Notes: generated by a model from the letters alone, not told the origin. Shown: positions 21,337-34,225, counted from the first letter of the stretch. The stretch: DNA of 64,000 bases from Stramonita haemastoma (GCA_030674155.1 CM060320.1:11472783-11536782); one strand, 5' to 3'. Numbers and translations are program-made.

Positions 21337-21410
<74 letters not shown>
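21303..21410. repeat. AT dinucleotide microsatellite
   Basis: TATATAATATATAGTA units, then about 70 bp of pure (AT)n. Confidence 0.95.
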
Positions 21411-21895
21411 TCTTACTAAATGCCACATACTCCTCCTCCTTCTCTCACTCTCTTTCTATAAGATCTTACTTTATGATGAAATAATAAAATCCCACAAGAG
21501 TTATAAATTACATTCCAGAATCACTTGATTTTGTCAATGTTCATTTATGCATGTTCTAGTTTATCACTGGTGATATTCAATCATAGCAGAGTAAGTTGCA
21601 AGTTGATGTGTGCAAATCAGTTTGAAAGGGAGTAGGTGGAATATTCGTTAATGGAGTTTGTTTTTATTTTGTTCTTAGTTTGATAAGCTATTCTAGTTTA
21701 TTGTTTTAGATACTATGCTATGGGATGAGCACATTTGAAATTTGTTATTGGCAATAACTGGAACATTTATCAGCAAAAATTGTTTTACTTGCTATATTAA
21801 GCTTTGTAATTTTGTGTTTATTATTGTTCTAAAATAATGCTATCTTGGTTTTTACATCATGTCTACACATTAAACGATTTGAAAATGTGCTAGAT
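21411..21895. other. No recognised feature
   Basis: AT-rich; possibly part of the family D repeat, but I could not match it to the other copies. Confidence 0.45.
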
Positions 21896-22450
21896 AATGT
21901 CTAATTCTTTGACACTTTTATATAGATGTTTCTATGCATACTATGTTGTTTTGTTGTTGTTGTTTTTTCTTTGCTTGTTTGTGTTTTTGTTTCTATTATT
22001 GGTAGCAGTATGATGATTAGAGAGTTGTTTTGTTTGTTTGTTTTTGTTTTTCTTAATCATTCAGAGTTCTACCAGATTTGGGGGCAGTTTGGTGGTTTTA
22101 TTTGTTTTTCAGGTGTAATGTTTGGATTTTATGGAGGGCTTTCACTTAAACAGTTCAGGTGAATTTTTTGTGATCTGTTGCATCATTTTTCTTTGGTTTT
22201 CATTCACAGTTGTGGTAAAGAAAGAAATATCTTTTTTTTTGTTGGGCTTCTTGAACATAATTTGAAAAATATTATATTTGGACATTACATCATAATGCTA
22301 CTCATGAGTATACTATACCTTTATTAATGTACCGAATTAGAATAATTTTTCGTTTGCATAACTTTTAATTGTTTTGTTGCTGATTGGATGGAGTTTAAAA
22401 ACTTTTTTATAATCAGGCTCTTTGCCACTTTGTGACTTGATAGGTTTAAT

Positions 22451-22464
22451 TAATAATGGTATTA
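22451..22464. repeat. Target-site duplication of SINE B, left (14 bp)
   Basis: TAATAATGGTATTA, identical to 22752-22765. Confidence 0.95.
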
Positions 22465-22751
22465 AAAGTTAAAGTCTGTCCCGAACCTAAGGCTCATCAG
22501 GCCGGTGCTTAACCCAGTTTCTGTGGCGTTAAGCGACTGAGAGTCATAGACTCCCCTGGATAGGACGCCAGTCTATCGCAGGGTTAACCCCCAACACAAG
22601 GTTGGTACCCCTTTTACACCTGGGTGGGGTGAGAAAATAGCCGTAAAGTGCCTTTTCCAAGGGCACAACGCCCATAGCCGAAAGCTGGGAGCTAACCCGC
22701 AACCTTTAGAGTACGAGTCCAACGCCCTAACCACTAGACTACAGCGACGGC
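22465..22751 (-). mobile_element. SINE family B, full length (287 bp)
   Basis: Reverse orientation of the 15920-16210 element: tail 'aaagttaaagtctgtcc', body 'ccttttacacctgggtgggg', and head ending 'ccactagactacagcgacggc'. The anticodon position reads CGT here instead of CAT and the B box has changed ('gggttagctcc'), so transcription is doubtful. Perfect 14-bp target duplication. The paralogous family D copies at about 27425-27470 and 30085-30125 lack it. Confidence 0.96.
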
Positions 22752-22765
22752 TAATAATGGTATTA
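22752..22765. repeat. Target-site duplication of SINE B, right (14 bp)
   Basis: TAATAATGGTATTA. Confidence 0.95.
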
Positions 22766-23226
22766 TTTTGAAGAAATGTTTTGTGTTGGTGTTTTGTAAT
22801 ATTTTATTTTTTAATTTTTATAATGTTACCTAAAAATGCCCCCCCCCCCCCTTCTCTCTAGCTGTCTGTCTATCTCTCACTATCTAACTGTCTCTCTTTC
22901 ACTCTCTCTCTGATGTCTCTCTCTCTCTCTTTCACTCCCTCAAATTTTTTTTTGTCTTATGTATACTATGTAAGTTGGAATGTATGAGATGGCGTTTTGC
23001 CTAAAAATAAATTCTGTTGAAAGGCACTGACTTGATGTTTCATTGATAATATTGTTTTAAAGAAGGACCTTGTTGATTGGTCTTTGTTTGTTCTTTAGAT
23101 TTTATGTCTTTTCACTGTTAGTGATATTAGACGAAGGGAGACAGACAGGGAGAAAAGAAGAAAACAGATACTTGTGTGTGACTAAAAGTTTGTGTTTTGT
23201 CACTTAAAATGCATGCGAGTGTGTGT

Positions 23227-23228
<2 letters not shown>

Positions 23229-23305
<77 letters not shown>
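23229..23305 (+). repeat. GT dinucleotide microsatellite
   Basis: About 77 bp of uninterrupted (GT)n. Confidence 0.97.
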
Positions 23306-23307
<2 letters not shown>

Positions 23308-23308
23308 C

Positions 23309-23762
23309 TTGCTGGAAATGAGTGTTCACTGCAATGACAATCACGATGGTGTCAATCGTATCCCAGGACCGATAAAGCTACACAAGCTCTTTATTTGTTC
23401 AAAACTAAAGTCAAGAGATAGTATTTACTAAATCATGACAAATTTGCACAGCAACAACATTGCCTATCATGTTCAAATTAATCTGGGTCTCTGACGTCAA
23501 GACAGTGATCACTAGTGCACAAGCAATTTATTTTGTTTGTTTTTTACATGATCAGTAACACTCTATGCTGCTATAAAATTTTGCTCATTTAAAAGCTTGT
23601 TATCTAAGCTTTCCATTGATTTACAGCTTTACAGACTTAGTTCAGTTTTACATATCAATTTCAAGGGTTGTCTGACCCCACCCTGCTTCAAAACAACACT
23701 GGCCATGTTAATTACACCAGCAGCACAGGGTACCACTGCCGTTAATTCAGCGTTACCAGGAT
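23309..23762 (+). repeat. Unclassified dispersed repeat, inverted partner at 59085-59525
   Basis: Collinear with the reverse complement of 59085-59525 over about 450 bp. Shared blocks include 'gataaagctacacaagctc', 'gtcaagagatagtatttact', 'gcaacaacattgc', 'tgctgctataaaat', 'gatttacagctttaca', 'gggttgtctgacccca' and 'ctgcttcaaaacaacactgg'. No protein is encoded and no terminal repeats were seen. Confidence 0.88.
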
Positions 23763-23769
23763 TACATTT

Positions 23770-24198
23770 TTTGTTTTTTTAAATTTGTGACATTTATGCC
23801 TTAAGTAATTTGCTATTGGTAGTACTTTTTCCCCATAATGAGAATATTGGTCAAATTTCTTCCTCTCTTTTACCAAACTATTGCAATTTAAATGACTAAT
23901 TTTGTTGACAGACGGTGGTGGGATGGTGTTTTTAGTTACTTAACTCATTATGTGCTTTTGGTTGCTATTTACTTATTTGCATTTTTGTTTATTTATTATT
24001 TTATATATAAATCATAATTATCATTTCATTGTTTATTTATTATTTTAGTTCTCTGTGTGTGGGCTTTTGTTATTTCATTATTATCTTTCTTTCCTTGTTT
24101 CTTGCCTTCAGTTTGATACTGTTGGTTTTTTTATTATCTCTTTTGATATTTTGTTTATTATTGTTGTTAGAGGTGGGGGGTTTTCTTGATGTTATCCC
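23770..24198. other. No recognised feature
   Basis: T-rich sequence without recognised repeat or gene. Confidence 0.5.
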
Positions 24199-24270
24199 CG
24201 ATAAGGGTGGGGACTGGATGTAAAAAAACCCAAATGAGTGCTCATTCATTATCCTCAAAATAAAAGAATT
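24199..24270 (+). mobile_element. SINE family A tail fragment
   Basis: 'ggactggatgtaaaaaa', 'gagtgctcattcattatcctc' and 'aaataaaagaatt' match the 3' end of family A. Confidence 0.7.
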
Positions 24271-24998
24271 TGACCTGACTTGATTGTCCCTGAATGTCTT
24301 GCCTAGAGTTTAATCAGGTTTATTACTTGTATTGATAAATCTTTCATTTATACTCCATATTTTTAAAAAATCTCAATATGTGTGTTGACTGTAACTGATT
24401 TTTTGTGAACATTTTATCAAATGATCTTATTTTTTTGTGTGAGCAGAATAACTGTCCATCATAATTATGATATGGTTTTATCCATTTTTTTGTGACTACA
24501 ATCACAAGATTGATCATGGTATTAAAGTATGTGTCCAAAGCTATGTGCCTCTCCTCCCCCCCCCCCCTCTTCTCTCAGGGGATAAAATAATCCCTCTTGT
24601 GTTCTGTTATACAGTTTCACTTAAATTTAAAGCATATATTTCCCTTGACATAAAGCCTATTGGTGACGTTTGCGCGCACCTGTGTGCGTGTGTAAATCAT
24701 TATGCCATTGTTTTTTTTTTTTTTTTTTTTTTAATGTTGTGCACAATTTTCTTTTCATTTAAAAGTGAGACATGTGTTTTATGCAATTTGCTGTTGGTAG
24801 TCCTTTTTCTCCATTACCATGATACTGGTTAAAATTCACACATAGATCTCCACACTTCAATGGGAAAAGAAACCTTGGGCCAACATCCTAGTGACAGTGG
24901 ATTTGGCAAACAGTGAGTGATTACTTCCCTTGGTCTGTCCAAACCTGCTATCTTGGGGACAACAGCCATTTTTCCACACCTCTCCTTCTCCCTGCATT
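24271..24998. other. No recognised feature
   Basis: AT-rich with C and T runs at 24555-24567 and 24712-24732. No gene supported. Confidence 0.45.
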
Positions 24999-25206
24999 CT
25001 TTCTTTCTTTTTATTTCCCTGCACTTTGTCTTTTTTATTCTTTTTATTTCCCTGCACTTTGTCTTCTTTTTATTTCCCTGCACTTTGTCTTTTTTATTCT
25101 TTTTATTTCCCTGTACTTTGTCTTTTTTATTCTTTTTATTTCCCTGCACTTTGTCTTTTTTATTCTTTTTATTTCCCTGCACTTTGTCTTCTTTGTTCTT
25201 TTTATT
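24999..25206 (+). repeat. Minisatellite, about 32-bp unit
   Basis: Six or seven units of 'ttatttccctgcactttgtcttttttattcttt', some shortened. It is open in all forward frames and on the reverse strand (NKKDKVQG repeats), which is an artefact of the array. Confidence 0.95.
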
Positions 25207-25344
25207 TTCTACTGTTTATATTCTGATAATCATAGTGTCAAGGCCTTTTCTTCATAGAGATGCAATGGAAGACATCAACTCTCAGCTAGCTACTTTCATT
25301 CTGGGGGTCAAATTTTGTGGTCAGGCTTCCTGTCCCCTATAGTA

Positions 25345-25445
25345 GTTGGACAGGCCAAAGTGAGTGTTGACAGCCTGAGTACTGCTGACAGACAGACAGA
25401 CAGGCCAAAGTTTCTGTTTGACAGCCTAAGTACTGCTGACATACC
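25345..25445 (+). repeat. Direct duplication, about 50-bp unit
   Basis: Two units with 'caggccaaagt' and 'gacagcctgagtactgctgaca', joined by GACA repeats. Confidence 0.8.
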
Positions 25446-25689
25446 TGTCCCTCCCTCCTGCATTGGTTGTCAGCCTGTTTCTCCTCAGTCTCTCCTGGGC
25501 TTCAGGGCTGCCTCCTTTCCTCCCTCCAGTCCTGTTGCTGTCTTCACATGGGCTGCACCACACCTGCCAACACACACAGCACACTTCTCAAGAAACAGCT
25601 CACTTTTCTACAAATACATACATACATACACTGTCTAAAATCACGTATATGCCTACTTCTATTTGGAGAGAGAAAGAGACAAGGCAAGG

Positions 25690-25775
25690 CAAAATTCTTT
25701 TATTCGGGGATAATAGATAAGCACTCACGTGCTTTTTTACATCCAGTCCCCGCCCTTTTCAGGGAAAACATCAAG
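25690..25775 (-). mobile_element. Tail fragment shared by SINE A and another element
   Basis: 'attcttttattcggggata..gataagcactcacgtgc' and 'acatccagtccccgccc' match the SINE A 3' end, then continue as 'cttttcagggaaaacatc'. A similar extension occurs at about 27895-27985 and 34240-34375. Confidence 0.65.
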
Positions 25776-25914
25776 ATAAAAAGATACTAAACAGTAAAAC
25801 TATATGCAGTACCAAACAACATAAAGGAATAAGGACATTATACATAATAAGATAATAAAAATGCACACATTCAGAAGACGAAAATCAGAAGCCACAATAA
25901 AATGATTTTGATTA

Positions 25915-25917
<3 letters not shown>

Positions 25918-25985
<68 letters not shown>

Positions 25986-25992
25986 CAGAGAC

Positions 25993-26022
<30 letters not shown>
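25918..26022 (+). repeat. GA / GACA microsatellite
   Basis: (GA)n then (GACA)n. Confidence 0.95.
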
Positions 26023-26023
<1 letters not shown>

Positions 26024-26039
26024 TTTTATCTTAATTTTT

Positions 26040-26400
26040 ATTTATTCATTTTATTTTATTCAATGATGATGATGATGATGACAAAAACTGGAGATGGAAA
26101 AACTAAAAGCAGGGGAGAAGGAAATGAAGAAGGCAACAGACAAAGAGGAAGAAAGAGAAAGCAGAAAACAAAAGTAAAGAACAAAGAAGAAGAAAGTCAG
26201 AAAAAGACATAACAGAAGAAGGAAGAAAGCAGAAAAAAAGAAAGAAGAAAAGTTAGTTCATCCTAGACAGTGCCGTCTGTCATGTCATGTCATGTCACTC
26301 ACCCTCCTGTTCACTGCTGGCTGGCTCAGTCACTGTGGGGGGGGGGGGGGGGGACAGACAGGTGTGGGGGCACAGGGCAGCAGGCAGTCAGTGTCTGTAG
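26040..26400. other. GA-rich low complexity with a G run
   Basis: AAGAAG-rich sequence to 26255, then 'gtcatgtcatgtcatgtcac' and a G run at 26336-26354. A minus-strand GTGAGT (about 26295) follows a possible exon end, but no open frame supports it. Confidence 0.45.
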
Positions 26401-26975
26401 AGGGGCAAAGGCTTCTGTCCAGGGGTGAAGCAATTCTCCCCCACTTTTACAAAATAAGAGACAGGAATACATTCAGCAAACACATAATCCCCACTGAATA
26501 CATTGATAATTATATCAACAAAAGAGATAGATATGTATTCAACAAACACATAATCCAACACTAACCTGAACAAAAATGTCAAGACAGATACACTAACTAT
26601 AATCAAGTAAATACACACACACACATATATGATATATTATATATTATATATAATTATATAAATATAATAACTTTTTCACAAATCGTTCTTAATTTTAAAC
26701 AATAATATGAAGAAAAAGAAGAAAAAAACCCAAACATAACATTTTTCAAGTCGTGTTCAAGAACAAGGATTTAAAAAGTCCAAAAAGGTGTAACATATAT
26801 GTAAGGGGGGAAGAAAAACAAACGAAGAGGGAACAAAAACCAACCAACCAAACACAGCCCGTCCTTATATAGATGACAAGAATACAATTTCAATTCGACA
26901 TAAGAATAAAAACATTTCTATCTACTGATAAGTTTAGGATAGTGTAATATGTAAAAGTGCAAAATACAAAAGAAG

Positions 26976-26980
<5 letters not shown>

Positions 26981-27062
<82 letters not shown>

Positions 27063-27063
27063 A
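26981..27063 (+). repeat. GA microsatellite, array copy 1
   Basis: About 80 bp of (GA)n. It corresponds to the LINE-interrupted tract of copy 2. Confidence 0.95.
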
Positions 27064-27291
27064 ATCTTCAGGTTACATCTTTATCAAAATAGACCAGTCA
27101 AAAAAATCTGAAAAAAAATACCTACACAAAACGCTTCTTTAAAACGATATTTTCAATGAAACATGTCAAGTCAATATATGTCAAAAGAATTAATTGTAGG
27201 CAAAACACCATCTCATACATTCCAATTTATAGAATACACATAAGACAAAAAATAAGAAAGAAGGACAGGGGAGAGGGAGAAACAGAGTCAG

Positions 27292-27293
<2 letters not shown>

Positions 27294-27357
<64 letters not shown>
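27294..27357 (+). repeat. GA microsatellite
   Basis: Pure (GA)n between two family D blocks. Confidence 0.95.
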
Positions 27358-28683
27358 CATTTTCAGGTTACATCATTATTAAAATAAATTTTTAAAAAGC
27401 ATTACAAAACACCCACACGAAACACTTCTTTAAAATAACATCATGATGAATGAAACCTATCACGTCACAATGTGGCCAAAAGCCTAAAACAAATAAATTT
27501 TAAACCTCATCAAATCAGCAACAAAACAATTTAAAGTTTCAAACTAACTATAAATTAAAATCAACACATTTAAAAAAGCATAGTATACTAATGAGGAACA
27601 TTATGATGCAACACCTAAACACAATATTTGGCAAATCGTGTTAAAAGTGTAAAAAAAAAAGTGTAACATATATGTGAGAGGAAAAAACCAAAGAGAGAAG
27701 GCAAAGAAACAGTTAGTCAATGTCTATCAAAAGAATCCATTTTAGGCAAAACACAATCTGAATATCAAACTATATAAAACAAGTCCAACAAAAAAAAGAT
27801 TAACATCAATATATTTAAACAAACCTTTTCATAGTACTATGAATGAAAACCAAAGAAATATAAATACACCAACATTCATAATAAATGAACGAATCAATAA
27901 TCTTTATTTTTTCAAGGGTAACAGAGTTAGTATTCACATACCTTTTTTCATCCAGCTCTTGCCCTGATTAGGGAACAGCAATACCACCACCCCCCCCACC
28001 AAAAAAAAACCCTAACAAAACAACCCCCCCCCCCTCCTCAACAAAACGAAAACAACAGAAAAACAAAACCACCATTACCAACAATAAAGGTTCAACCTAT
28101 GATTTTTAAAAGCAATATAGGTATACATTCAATAAATGCATAATTCCCACTGGGATACATTGATAATCATTTAAACAAAAGAGAGAGAGATGTATTCAAC
28201 AAACACATAATCCCTAACTGACCCAAACAATAATGTCAAAACAGACACACTGATTATAATGAAATAAATCAAATAGATTAGAAGTGAGAGGAGACAGCAG
28301 AGAAGAAATTAACCCAAACAAATATGTATCAAAACATTTTCACAAATTTTTCTTACTGTAAAACAATAATATGAAGAAAAAGAAAAAAAAAGTAAAGGCA
28401 AACAAACATTTAAAAAATCAACATTATGATGTAAAACCCAAACATAACTTTTTTCAAGTTGTGTTCAAGAACATACATTTAAAAAGTCCAAAAAGGCGTA
28501 TTATATTTGTGAGGGGAAACCCCCCCACATGAAAACGGACAAAAAAATAACAAAATAACTAACCAAACAAACACAGCCCGCCCTTTCTTCAACAACAATA
28601 CAATTTCAAATTCAACTTCAGAACCAGAATATTTCTATCTAATGATAAATTTAGGATATAATATGTGAATGTGAAAGTGGAAA

Positions 28684-28756
<73 letters not shown>
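28684..28756 (+). repeat. GA microsatellite, left of the LINE
   Basis: (GA)n ending directly at the LINE 3' tail. Confidence 0.95.
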
Positions 28757-28759
<3 letters not shown>

Positions 28760-29590
28760 CGGATTCGGATTCGGATGGTTTATTCATTTATAGGTCAAGG
28801 CCCCTTATGAAGGGGTATACGAACATGATAACAAACAAATGCAGTAAGATCAAAATACACACAAAAATAAATAGATCTACATACTGGTTGCATGTGACAA
28901 AAGGAAAATTCTTACGACATAGCAAGGTCTCTAAGCTTAAATGCTTTGTATAAATACAAGGCAAAATTACGGACCACTTCCGGGGAGGATGATGACATCA
29001 ACAAGGTTAATTTAAACATTGATGGCTTTCTATAATATTTGGGCTTGATAAACTGTTCTCGAATGGTTGTTAGAAGAGGGCAACAAAGAACAAAGTGAAC
29101 TTCATTTTCTTCTGCCTCTTTACACAGACGGCAAATTAAATCATCATTATTAGCATTTCTATATCGATAATAATGAACAGCTAATTCCGATACACCTAAT
29201 CTAAACCTTGTTGTCATAAACATTAAATGTTTATCCATATCCAGCTTTAAATATGGCTTTAAATCAGAAAGGCTGCAAAAATGTCTGTAGATTGTAAACC
29301 TATCACTATTCTGAATATGATCGGACCATTTCTGCCAAGAACAATCTACTAAACGTTGACGAAAAACACGTACAAAACTATCAACACAGCCAACACCTTG
29401 ATTTTGCCAAACAAAGCCAAACCCATATTCAAACAAACATACACGAACTTTGGTTACCCAATTTTCTTTACCTCTAGCATCTAAACTATGTAACATGTCG
29501 TATGCCTTACAGGGTATTCTATCACTAGTCATATGCAGTAACTTGAACCAGTAGCGAATACAATTAACAGGGGATACTATGTAAATGGGG

Positions 29591-29593
<3 letters not shown>
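28757..29593 (-). mobile_element. 5'-truncated LINE inserted in a GA microsatellite
   Basis: The minus-strand element ends with three or more tandem ATCCGA-type units (28757-28776), a short-repeat tail seen in some non-LTR families, and starts within its ORF at about 29593. Both flanks are GA repeats. In the paralogous array copies the same flanking blocks are joined by an uninterrupted GA tract (26981-27063 and 32952-33035). Confidence 0.9.
28912..29590 (-). pseudogene. C-terminal region of a LINE reverse transcriptase
   Basis: The open frame runs from the truncation point to the stop at 28912; the first ATG is at 29532, 206 codons before the stop. The sequence downstream of the polymerase domain is Trp- and Phe-rich and carries a zinc-ribbon-like motif CRLCKEAEENEVHFVLCC (C-x2-C, H, C) about 45 residues before 'REQFIKPKYY'. 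This is like the zf-RVT region after the RT domain in many LINEs, and by recall close relatives are abundant in molluscs. The RT catalytic domain itself is absent, so this copy cannot function. The frame is intact, suggesting a fairly recent insertion. Confidence 0.85.

Positions 29594-29660
<67 letters not shown>
29593..29660 (+). repeat. GA microsatellite, right of the LINE
   Basis: (GA)n with one frame slip, continuing into the family D block 'tcttacatgttacatcatcatc'. Confidence 0.95.
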
Positions 29661-29661
<1 letters not shown>

Positions 29662-30908
29662 CTTACATGTTACATCATCATCAAAATTTACTTATCAACA
29701 AAGTCTAACAAAACACCCAAACGAAACCCTTCTTAAAAATGATATTATCAATAAAACAAAATCAAGTCAATGTCTGTCAAAAGAATTAATTTTAAACAAA
29801 CACCATCTCATACATTCCAACTTACAGAGTATACATAAGACCAAAAAAAAAAATTATTTATTAATTAACCCAACCAAACACAAACAAATAAATATAAATA
29901 AACATTTTCATGAATCTTTCTTACTTTAAAGCAACATTAGGAAGAAAAAGGATAGGGAAAAAGACAAAGACAGAGCTCTAGATAGACAGATATAGACAGA
30001 CAGACACAGAGAGGGGCATTTTCAGGTTATTTCATGATTTAAAGAAAAATCCAAAGTATTTCAAAACACCCACAAGAAACACTTCTTTAAAATAACATCA
30101 TTATTAATTAATGAAACCTATCAAGTCACAATGTGGCCAAAAGCCTACCAAATCAAACTCAACACATTCATAAAAGCATAGCATACTAATGTGTACTAAT
30201 AAGGAATATGATGATGCAACACCTAAACATAATATTTTGCAAATCATGTTGAAAGTCCAAAAAAGCATAACATATGTGAGGGGGAAAACCCCAAAGAAAC
30301 AAGGCAAAGAAAATATCAAGTCAATGTCTAACAAAATAATTGATTTTAGGCAAAACACAACTTCAATATCAAACAATATCAAACAAGCCCCCCCCCCCCC
30401 CCCCAATAAATAAATATCAAATTAATGTCATTAATGTCAAGACAGATACACTGATTATAATCAAGTAAATTAAATAGACTAAAATTGAAAGGAAACAGTG
30501 GAGAAGAAAGCAACCCAACCCAAAACAAACAAATATTTATAAATAAACATTTTCAGGAATCTTTCTTACTTTAAAGCAACATTAGGAAGAAAAAGAGAAA
30601 GAAAAAAAAGCTAACAGCAAACAAACATTTAAAAAATCGACACATTCAGATATAATGCCCAAACGAGTCATGCTCAAGAACAAGAATTTTAAAAAGTCCA
30701 AAAAGGGTAACATATATGTGAGAGGGAAAAAAACAAGCAAAGAGGGGGGAAAAAACCCCAACCAACCAAACACAGCCCATCCTTATTTTAACAACAAGAA
30801 TACATTTTCAATTCAACATAAGAACCAAAACATTTATACCTAATGATAAGTTTCGGATAATATAATACGTGAAAGTGGAAAACAGAAAGGAAGGGAGGAA
30901 AGACACAG

Positions 30909-30928
30909 AGAGCGAGAGAGAGACAGAG

Positions 30929-31000
<72 letters not shown>

Positions 31001-31001
31001 C

Positions 31002-31041
<40 letters not shown>

Positions 31042-31061
31042 CCAGAGAGACAGAGAGAGAG

Positions 31062-31136
<75 letters not shown>
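30909..31136 (+). repeat. Long GA / GACA microsatellite
   Basis: About 228 bp of (GA)n broken by ACAGAGCC and GACA interruptions. Confidence 0.95.
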
Positions 31137-31138
<2 letters not shown>

Positions 31139-31714
31139 CACAACATAAAAACCAAAACATTTATACCTAAATTACCTAAGACGTAACCTTTATGTGAGGG
31201 GGAGAAAACAAAGAAAGAGGGCAAAAAAACATATAAAGTCAATGTCTATCAAAAGATATTTATTTTAGGCAAAACACAACTTCAATATCAAACTATATCA
31301 AACAAGCCCAATAAAAAAAATGATCAATATCAAAGTATTTACACAAACCCTTTCTTTCTTTACAACAATACTATGAAAGAAAACCCAAAACCACAACAGA
31401 TTATTAAATGAAAGTGCTCCATAAAATCCAAACATAACACCTAATAAATTAATAATACCACCAAACTCCCTCAAAATCCAGTACAAATCTGAATTTTAAC
31501 CCCCCCAAAAAAAACAACAACAAACAAACAACAACACCACAAACTGAACCACCACCAAACTTCACCCCCCCTCCCCTTTCCCTATCCCATCCAATACCAT
31601 TCTGGAAAATATAGCGTACATGTGATGAAGAGAACAACACTGTCCTTATTTTGACGGAAGATGGGAAGAAAAGGAGAGAAGAGCGAGAGAGAGAGCGAGG
31701 GAGACAGAGATACA

Positions 31715-32545
31715 GAGAGACAACAAGCCAAAAACCAACCATACACACCAGCTGATGCACAGACAAAATACTTAACTCATCAGCCCACACTGGCTGATGC
31801 ACAGACAAAATACTTAACTCATCAATCCACAATGTCTTCACCTGGCTCCCTACACCAGGCCTGTCAACACACAGAAAGGGACAGCCTGTTTTCACAATTG
31901 CACCTTTTCAGTTTCAGAAGACTTTTCTATTTTAAACAGAAAAAGTTTAAGCTAGTACTGGTAAAACCAAGCTTTCAACCCCCATTCTCACACATTTCTT
32001 CAATATTATGTTGAGTAGATGAAAAATAAAAATAAAAATAAAAGATAACAGGGTGCAACTGTGTCAAAGTTGTAAAAATATTAGGAAAAAGAAACGACAA
32101 AGAAACAACAATGGGTCAGTGTCTTCTGGTAATACAAGGCAACATTACGGCAAAACTGCTTTTGACAATGTATACATGATCAATGAAAAGAAGAACAAAG
32201 TGCGCATGACAGGAAACAAATCACACACACACAGGCACGCACATGCGGTCGCACACACACACACACACACACGCACAAAAACAAAGAGAAGGAAGCACTT
32301 AACTCTTAGTGCAAAAAAATCATCTCCAGCTCATTGATACACGAGGCCTGTGAACACAGATACTGAACAGAGATATTGAACACACATAAATCAAGTTGAA
32401 AATAATGTATGCCAAATATCAACTCCATTCTCTCTTTCTCTCCCCCCCCCCCTCACCTGTCCCCCTCTTCCCACATAAATATAGCAATCTCGCTCCCTGT
32501 ATTAATGTATGCTTAAACGTAATACTCATGTACACCAAACTTCAT
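31715..32545 (+). repeat. Block W, first copy of a duplication of about 830 bp
   Basis: Collinear with 33390-34225. It includes 'cacaccagctgatgcacagac', 'caggcctgtcaacacacagaaaggg', 'agctagtactggtaaaacc' and 'ggcaacattacggcaaaactgc'. A 37-bp segment is duplicated inside this copy only (31752-31830). Confidence 0.92.
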
Positions 32546-32948
32546 AATAAATGAATAAACTTTACCTTGCATGTTTTTTAAATACTTTACATTTTCACGA
32601 ATCTTTCTTACTTTGAAGCAACATTAGGAAGAAAAAGGGAAAAAAAGCTAACAGCAAACAAACATATAAAAAATCAACACATTCAGATATAATGCCCAAA
32701 CAAGTCGTGCTCAAGATTAAGAATTTAAAAAGTCCAAAAAGGGTAACATATATATGAGAGGGAAAAAAACAACCGAAGAGGGGAAAACCCCCCCAAAAAA
32801 CAACAAAACCCCCCAACCAAACAAACACAGCCCATCCCTATTTTAACAACAAGAATACAATTTCAATACAACATAAGAACCAAAACATTTACATCTAATG
32901 ATAAGTTTAGGATAATATAATACGTGAAAGTGGAAAACAGAGAGGAAG

Positions 32949-32951
<3 letters not shown>

Positions 32952-33035
<84 letters not shown>
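32952..33035 (+). repeat. GA microsatellite, array copy 4
   Basis: Uninterrupted (GA)n between the same blocks that flank the LINE in copy 2. Confidence 0.95.
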
Positions 33036-33039
<4 letters not shown>

Positions 33040-33249
33040 TTACACGTTATATCATCATCAAAATTGATCCATCAATGAAGTCTGACAAAATACCCACAGG
33101 AAAGCCTTCTTTAATTTCAAAAAAAAATTAAGAAAGAAACATATCAAGTGAATGTCTGTCAAAACAGTTCATTATAGGTAAGACACCATCTCATACATTC
33201 CAACTTACAGAGTATACATAAGACAAAAAAATAAGAGAGAGGGATAGGG

Positions 33250-33388
<139 letters not shown>

Positions 33389-33389
33389 A

Positions 33390-33888
33390 CAACAAGCCAC
33401 AAACCATCCATACACACCAGCTGATGCACAGACAAAATACTTAACTCATCAGCCCACACTGTCTTCACCTGGCTCCCTACACCAGGCCTGTCAACACACA
33501 GAAAGGGACAGCCTGTTTTCACCAATTGCACCTTTTCAGTTTCAGAAGACTTTTCTATTTTAAACAGAAAAAGTTTAAGCTAGTACTGGTAAAACCAAGC
33601 TTTCAACCCCCATTCTCACACATTTCTTCAACATTATGGTGAGTAGATGAAAAATAAAAATAAAAATAAAAGATAACAGGGTGCAACTGTTTCAAAGTTG
33701 TGAAAATATTAGTAAAAAGAAACGACAAAGAAACAACAATGGGTCAATGTATTCTGGTAATACAAGGCAACATTACGGCAAAACTGCTTTTGACAATGTA
33801 TACATTATCATTGAAGAGAAGAACAAAGTGCGCTGACAGGAAACAAATCACACACACACATAACACACACACAGGCACGCGCATGCAG

Positions 33889-33936
<48 letters not shown>

Positions 33937-34225
33937 ACACACACACACACACACAAAAAAAAACAAAGAGAAGGAAGCACTTAACTCGTAGTGCAAAAAA
34001 TCATCTCCAGCTGATCGATTCACGAGACCTGTGAACACAGATACTCAACAGAGATATTGAACACATATACATTAAGTTGGAAATAATGTTTGCCAAATAT
34101 CAACTCCATTCTCTCTTTCTCCCCCCCCTCCCTCACCTGTCCCTTCTTCCCACATAAATATAGCATTCTCGCTCCCTATATTAATGTATGCTTAAACGTA
34201 ATACTCATATACACCAAAATTCATA
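33390..34225 (+). repeat. Block W, second copy
   Basis: See 31715-32545. Differences are mostly single bases plus a longer AC tract (33849-33955). Confidence 0.92.

Larger units (their letters stand above)
21896..23110 (+). repeat. Family D interspersed repeat, plus-strand copy
   Basis: Several blocks match, in reverse complement and in order, blocks of the 26.4-35.1 kb array. 'ggtgtaatgtttggattttatgga' near 22110 matches 31395-31445; 'gagtatactata' to 'tgttttgttgctgattgga' (22305-22390) matches 27490-27610; 'ggaatgtatgagatggcgttttgcc' (22978-23002) matches 27195-27225. An internal CT tract (22850-22940) sits where the other copies carry GA. The frames are low complexity and no protein is recognised. 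Interrupted by a SINE at 22465-22751. Confidence 0.85.

Noticed and set aside
21926..22162. Small membrane protein suggested by a hydrophobic 78-codon frame
   Set aside because: The hydrophobicity comes from T-rich sequence within the family D repeat, and the frame is not kept in the other copies.
28912..29532. Host zinc-finger gene
   Set aside because: The C-x2-C..H..C motif and surrounding residues fit the post-RT region of a LINE. The frame is cut by the insertion edge and the tail is a LINE-type repeat.
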